Below are positions 63,054-64,000 of a stretch of 64,000 nucleotides of DNA, in pieces. The stretch lies in assembly GCA_002070475.1 (NCBI GenBank), contig MWDI01000021.1:1-64000 (forward strand), in the 5' to 3' direction. Source of the stretch: Firmicutes bacterium ADurb.Bin146 (GTDB taxonomy: Bacteria > Bacillota > Clostridia > DUPQ01). Under the pieces are notes generated by a model. The model had not been told where the DNA came from, did no database searches, and was given only the letters and a program-made list of their open reading frames with translations. The number at the start of each line of letters is the position of its first letter. Positions within the stretch are counted from its first letter, which is position 1. The position numbers were made by a program, and so were the translations under genes.

Positions 63054-64000
63054 ATGAGTGGATATAAATTTAGCAGGGAATATGACGTTATTGTTATAGG
63101 GGCTGGTAATGGAGGTCTTACAGCTGGAGCAGTCTGTGCCAAGAAAGGATTAAAGACTCTTGTATTGGAACAGCACAATCTTCCTGGAGGAGTAGCTACC
63201 AGCTTTGTACGCGGACGGTTTGAATTTGAGCCTTCGTTGCATGAGATTTCCGATTTCGGACCAGAAGATAATGCAGGTGCTGTACGCAACCTTCTGGAGA
63301 ACACGCTGGAACTGGGTGCCCAATGGATAAGGGTCCCCGAAGCTTACAGGCTTATTATTCCCAAAGAAAAGAACGGGCGTCTGGATGTCTGTATGCCCTT
63401 TGGAGTAGAAGCATATATTGATAAGATTGAAAGCGAAGATCCAGGCTGCAGGCCTTATGTGGAAGACTTTATAGCTCTTTGCAAGGAAGTGGTTGAGGCA
63501 TTTGCATATATGGCCGCATCTAAAGGAAATGTTGACAGGAAATATATGCAGTCTAATTTTGGTAACTTTCTGCGTACCGCATCATATTCGCTTCAGAGCG
63601 TTTTTGATGCTGTCAAGGTGCCATACAAATCTCAGAAAATCATATCAGCATACTGGTGCTATTTAGGATTGGATGTGGACAAGCTGAACTTCCCGACATA
63701 TGCCGCCATGTTCTATAAGTACCTTTCCAAGGGGGCATATATACCAAGATTCCGCTCACATGGATTCACGGTAGCTCTTGATAAGAAGATACGTGATTTT
63801 GGAGGGACTATAGAGTACAGAACAAAGGTAGTAAACATACTGGTCGAGCATAACCAGGTTATTGGCGTAAAGACGGAATATGGCGAATATATAAAAACCA
63901 GCAACATTATCGCTAATACCAATGCCCACAATGTATATGGAAAACTTGTAAATAAACCTGATGTTCCTGAAATGGCTATAAAAGCATGCAACAGCAGGGA
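63054..64000 (+). CDS. CrtI/RetSat-like FAD-dependent oxidoreductase, 2 (partial)
   Basis: The gene starts at an ATG after AAGGAAGG, 12 nt past the reductase stop, and runs off the right edge without a stop (315 codons seen). VIVIGAGNGGLTAGA, LPGGVATSFVRGRFEFEPSLHE and AYWCYLGLDVDKLNFPTY match its neighbour at 60307, so they are paralogs. The two may form a heteromer or act on different isomers of the same substrate. The C-terminal FAD loop is outside the window. Confidence 0.85.
   Translation, partial: MSGYKFSREYDVIVIGAGNGGLTAGAVCAKKGLKTLVLEQHNLPGGVATSFVRGRFEFEPSLHEISDFGPEDNAGAVRNLLENTLELGAQWIRVPEAYRLIIPKEKNGRLDVCMPFGVEAYIDKIESEDPGCRPYVEDFIALCKEVVEAFAYMAASKGNVDRKYMQSNFGNFLRTASYSLQSVFDAVKVPYKSQKIISAYWCYLGLDVDKLNFPTYAAMFYKYLSKGAYIPRFRSHGFTVALDKKIRDFGGTIEYRTKVVNILVEHNQVIGVKTEYGEYIKTSNIIANTNAHNVYGKLVNKPDVPEMAIKACNSR

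Noticed and set aside
1-64000. CRISPR arrays, tRNA or rRNA genes
   Set aside because: I saw no regularly spaced repeats and no tRNA- or rRNA-like sequence on either strand when reading. A tRNA-specific search would be decisive.

Overview
The window comes from an AT-rich, single-membrane bacterium, most likely a member of the Bacillota (Clostridia). The signs are strong AGGAGG-type ribosome sites, near-consensus sigma-A promoters (TTGACA-17-TATAAT type), many lipoproteins with short lipoboxes, no outer-membrane genes, and GTG/TTG starts next to purine-rich leaders. I could not place it to genus. I see no rRNA, tRNA, CRISPR array, intact insertion sequence or phage structural gene.

The left half (1-31735) is dominated by three ABC-transporter cassettes that share a design. 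Each starts with a very strong promoter and a small secreted protein of unknown function, followed by envelope-anchored proteins, a permease and an ATPase. Cassette 1 (142-7675) has two tandem units of a small Cys/His protein plus a membrane-anchored ectodomain protein, then two MacB/FtsX-type permeases and a MacB/LolD-type ATPase. The anchored proteins look like detached copies of the permeases' own extracellular domain. Cassette 2 (10571-16577) and cassette 3 (31734 down to 23071, minus strand) each have a small secreted protein, lipoproteins carrying a shared Cys/Pro/Cys/His/Cys motif, a large ABC-2 permease and a CcmA-type ATPase. A degraded relative of the cassette 1 transporter lies at 55309-58671: its ATPase is intact, one permease is frameshifted and the other has lost its 5' end. 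The linked function (peptide or bacteriocin export, immunity, or envelope-stress sensing) is inference.

Between cassettes 2 and 3 lie a phosphodiester-glycosidase-like protein and a leucine-rich-repeat lipoprotein, bracketed by 48-bp direct repeats, then an MFS transporter and a GH2 glycosidase. A GH42-like glycosidase (7680-9737) and a broken DUF1016/YhcG nuclease gene (9797-10529) separate cassettes 1 and 2.

The region 31735-46777 is largely metabolic. It has a DUF4143 ATPase whose promoter is covered by a 33-bp palindrome; a URO-D-like / unknown / Gfo-Idh-MocA trio; an AI-2E-type permease with a CorC-like protein; and an operon of ROK kinase, SIS isomerase, KDPG aldolase, KDG-type kinase and phosphoglucomutase, facing a 4-alpha-glucanotransferase. 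This suggests catabolism of plant or host glycans and sugar acids through the lower Entner-Doudoroff route.

The region 46797-50180 is a three-gene operon (MazG-like pyrophosphohydrolase, nuclease-helicase fusion, SAM methyltransferase) that could be a small defence or DNA-maintenance module. MurA, an M42 aminopeptidase, a PI-PLC-domain lipoprotein and an ECF S-component follow. The right end (58959-64000) has a second URO-D-family gene, divergent from an operon with two CrtI/RetSat-like flavoproteins around a ferredoxin-reductase-type electron-transfer protein. The last gene runs off the window.
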